This document shows positions 5,693 through 5,708 of a stretch of 5,708 bases of DNA, in pieces. Under the pieces are notes generated by a model, which saw only the letters and a list, made by a program, of their open reading frames with translations, had not been told where the DNA came from and did not search any database. The stretch lies in contig JARLHX010000257.1 in the NCBI GenBank assembly GCA_031292035.1, forward strand, positions 1 through 5,708. Reading direction: 5' to 3'. Source of the DNA: Negativicutes bacterium. Its GTDB lineage: Bacteria; Bacillota_C; Negativicutes; Sporomusales_B; JARLHX01. The number at the start of each line of letters is the position of its first letter. Positions within the stretch are counted from its first letter, which is position 1. A program made the position numbers and the translations under genes.

Positions 5693-5708
5693 GTATAAAG
5701 TTGACCCC
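5693..5708 (+). repeat. Right copy of the window-end motif (GTATAAAGTTGACCCC)
   Basis: The final 16 bases match positions 10-25 at 14 of 16 bases in direct orientation. The reverse complement, GGGGTCAACTTTATAC, has the GGGGTCA start I recall from ends of REP-transposase-type and similar dispersed elements. The sequence stops right at the CCCC, so nothing beyond can be examined. Confidence 0.45.

Larger units (their letters stand above)
5344..5708. other. 365-base end region without a convincing gene
   Basis: This holds a weak terminator-like hairpin (5371-5411), an AT-rich stretch (5401-5460, about 37% GC by hand count), a small hairpin (5513-5531), a GC-rich block (5581-5640, about 63% GC) and the end motif (5693-5708). 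Two overlapping short frames exist: GTG 5396-5662 (88 residues, hydrophobic first half) and ATG 5544-5678 (44 residues, Arg-rich). Neither has a ribosome site or a family I recognise. The GC-rich block may be a remnant of a dispersed element or of a decayed gene. Confidence 0.5.

Noticed and set aside
1..5708. CRISPR arrays, tRNA or rRNA genes, transposase or toxin-antitoxin genes
   Set aside because: No spaced repeats, cloverleaf-like elements, rRNA-like stretches or recognisable proteins of these classes were seen on either strand.

Overview
The window reads like accessory DNA from a soil or freshwater member of the Verrucomicrobiota, probably Pedosphaera-like. The main reason is the protein style: very large secreted, Thr/Asn/Gly-rich proteins with a beta-helix, a DGLPDWWE-type acidic repeat and Ig-like repeats, an architecture I recall from uncharacterised proteins of that phylum. 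No database search was possible, so this placement rests on recalled family patterns. All supported genes are on the plus strand.

Layout. Positions 1-147 are a leader with a candidate promoter, an exact 17-bp tandem duplication and a Shine-Dalgarno site. Positions 148-4711 hold what looks like one gene for a secreted multidomain protein of about 1,520 residues. It is split into three consecutive reading frames (148-1800, about 1740-2699, 2705-4711). Signal peptide, conserved N-terminal region, beta-helix, acidic repeats, Ig-like units and a C-terminal region follow one another in order across the breaks, so I read it as one gene damaged by one small frameshift and one probable internal deletion, or by assembly errors. 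A GC-rich palindrome lies in frame inside its N-terminal part.

Positions 4693-5343 encode a small secreted protein of 199-216 residues that overlaps or closely follows the large gene. I recall small proteins of this style next to large ones of this type, which suggests a two-gene module of exported proteins of unknown function. A weak terminator-like hairpin follows at 5371-5411.

The last 365 bases have no convincing gene. They contain a GC-rich block with a hairpin and end in a 16-base motif, of which a 14/16 match in the same orientation lies at positions 10-25. The resemblance of both window ends suggests a dispersed repeat flanking the module, or an assembly that stopped at repeats.

No tRNA, rRNA, CRISPR array, transposase gene or recognisable enzyme was found. 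The most notable points are the exported two-gene module, the pattern of damage to its large gene, the palindrome inserted in frame, and the patchy base composition within a single gene.
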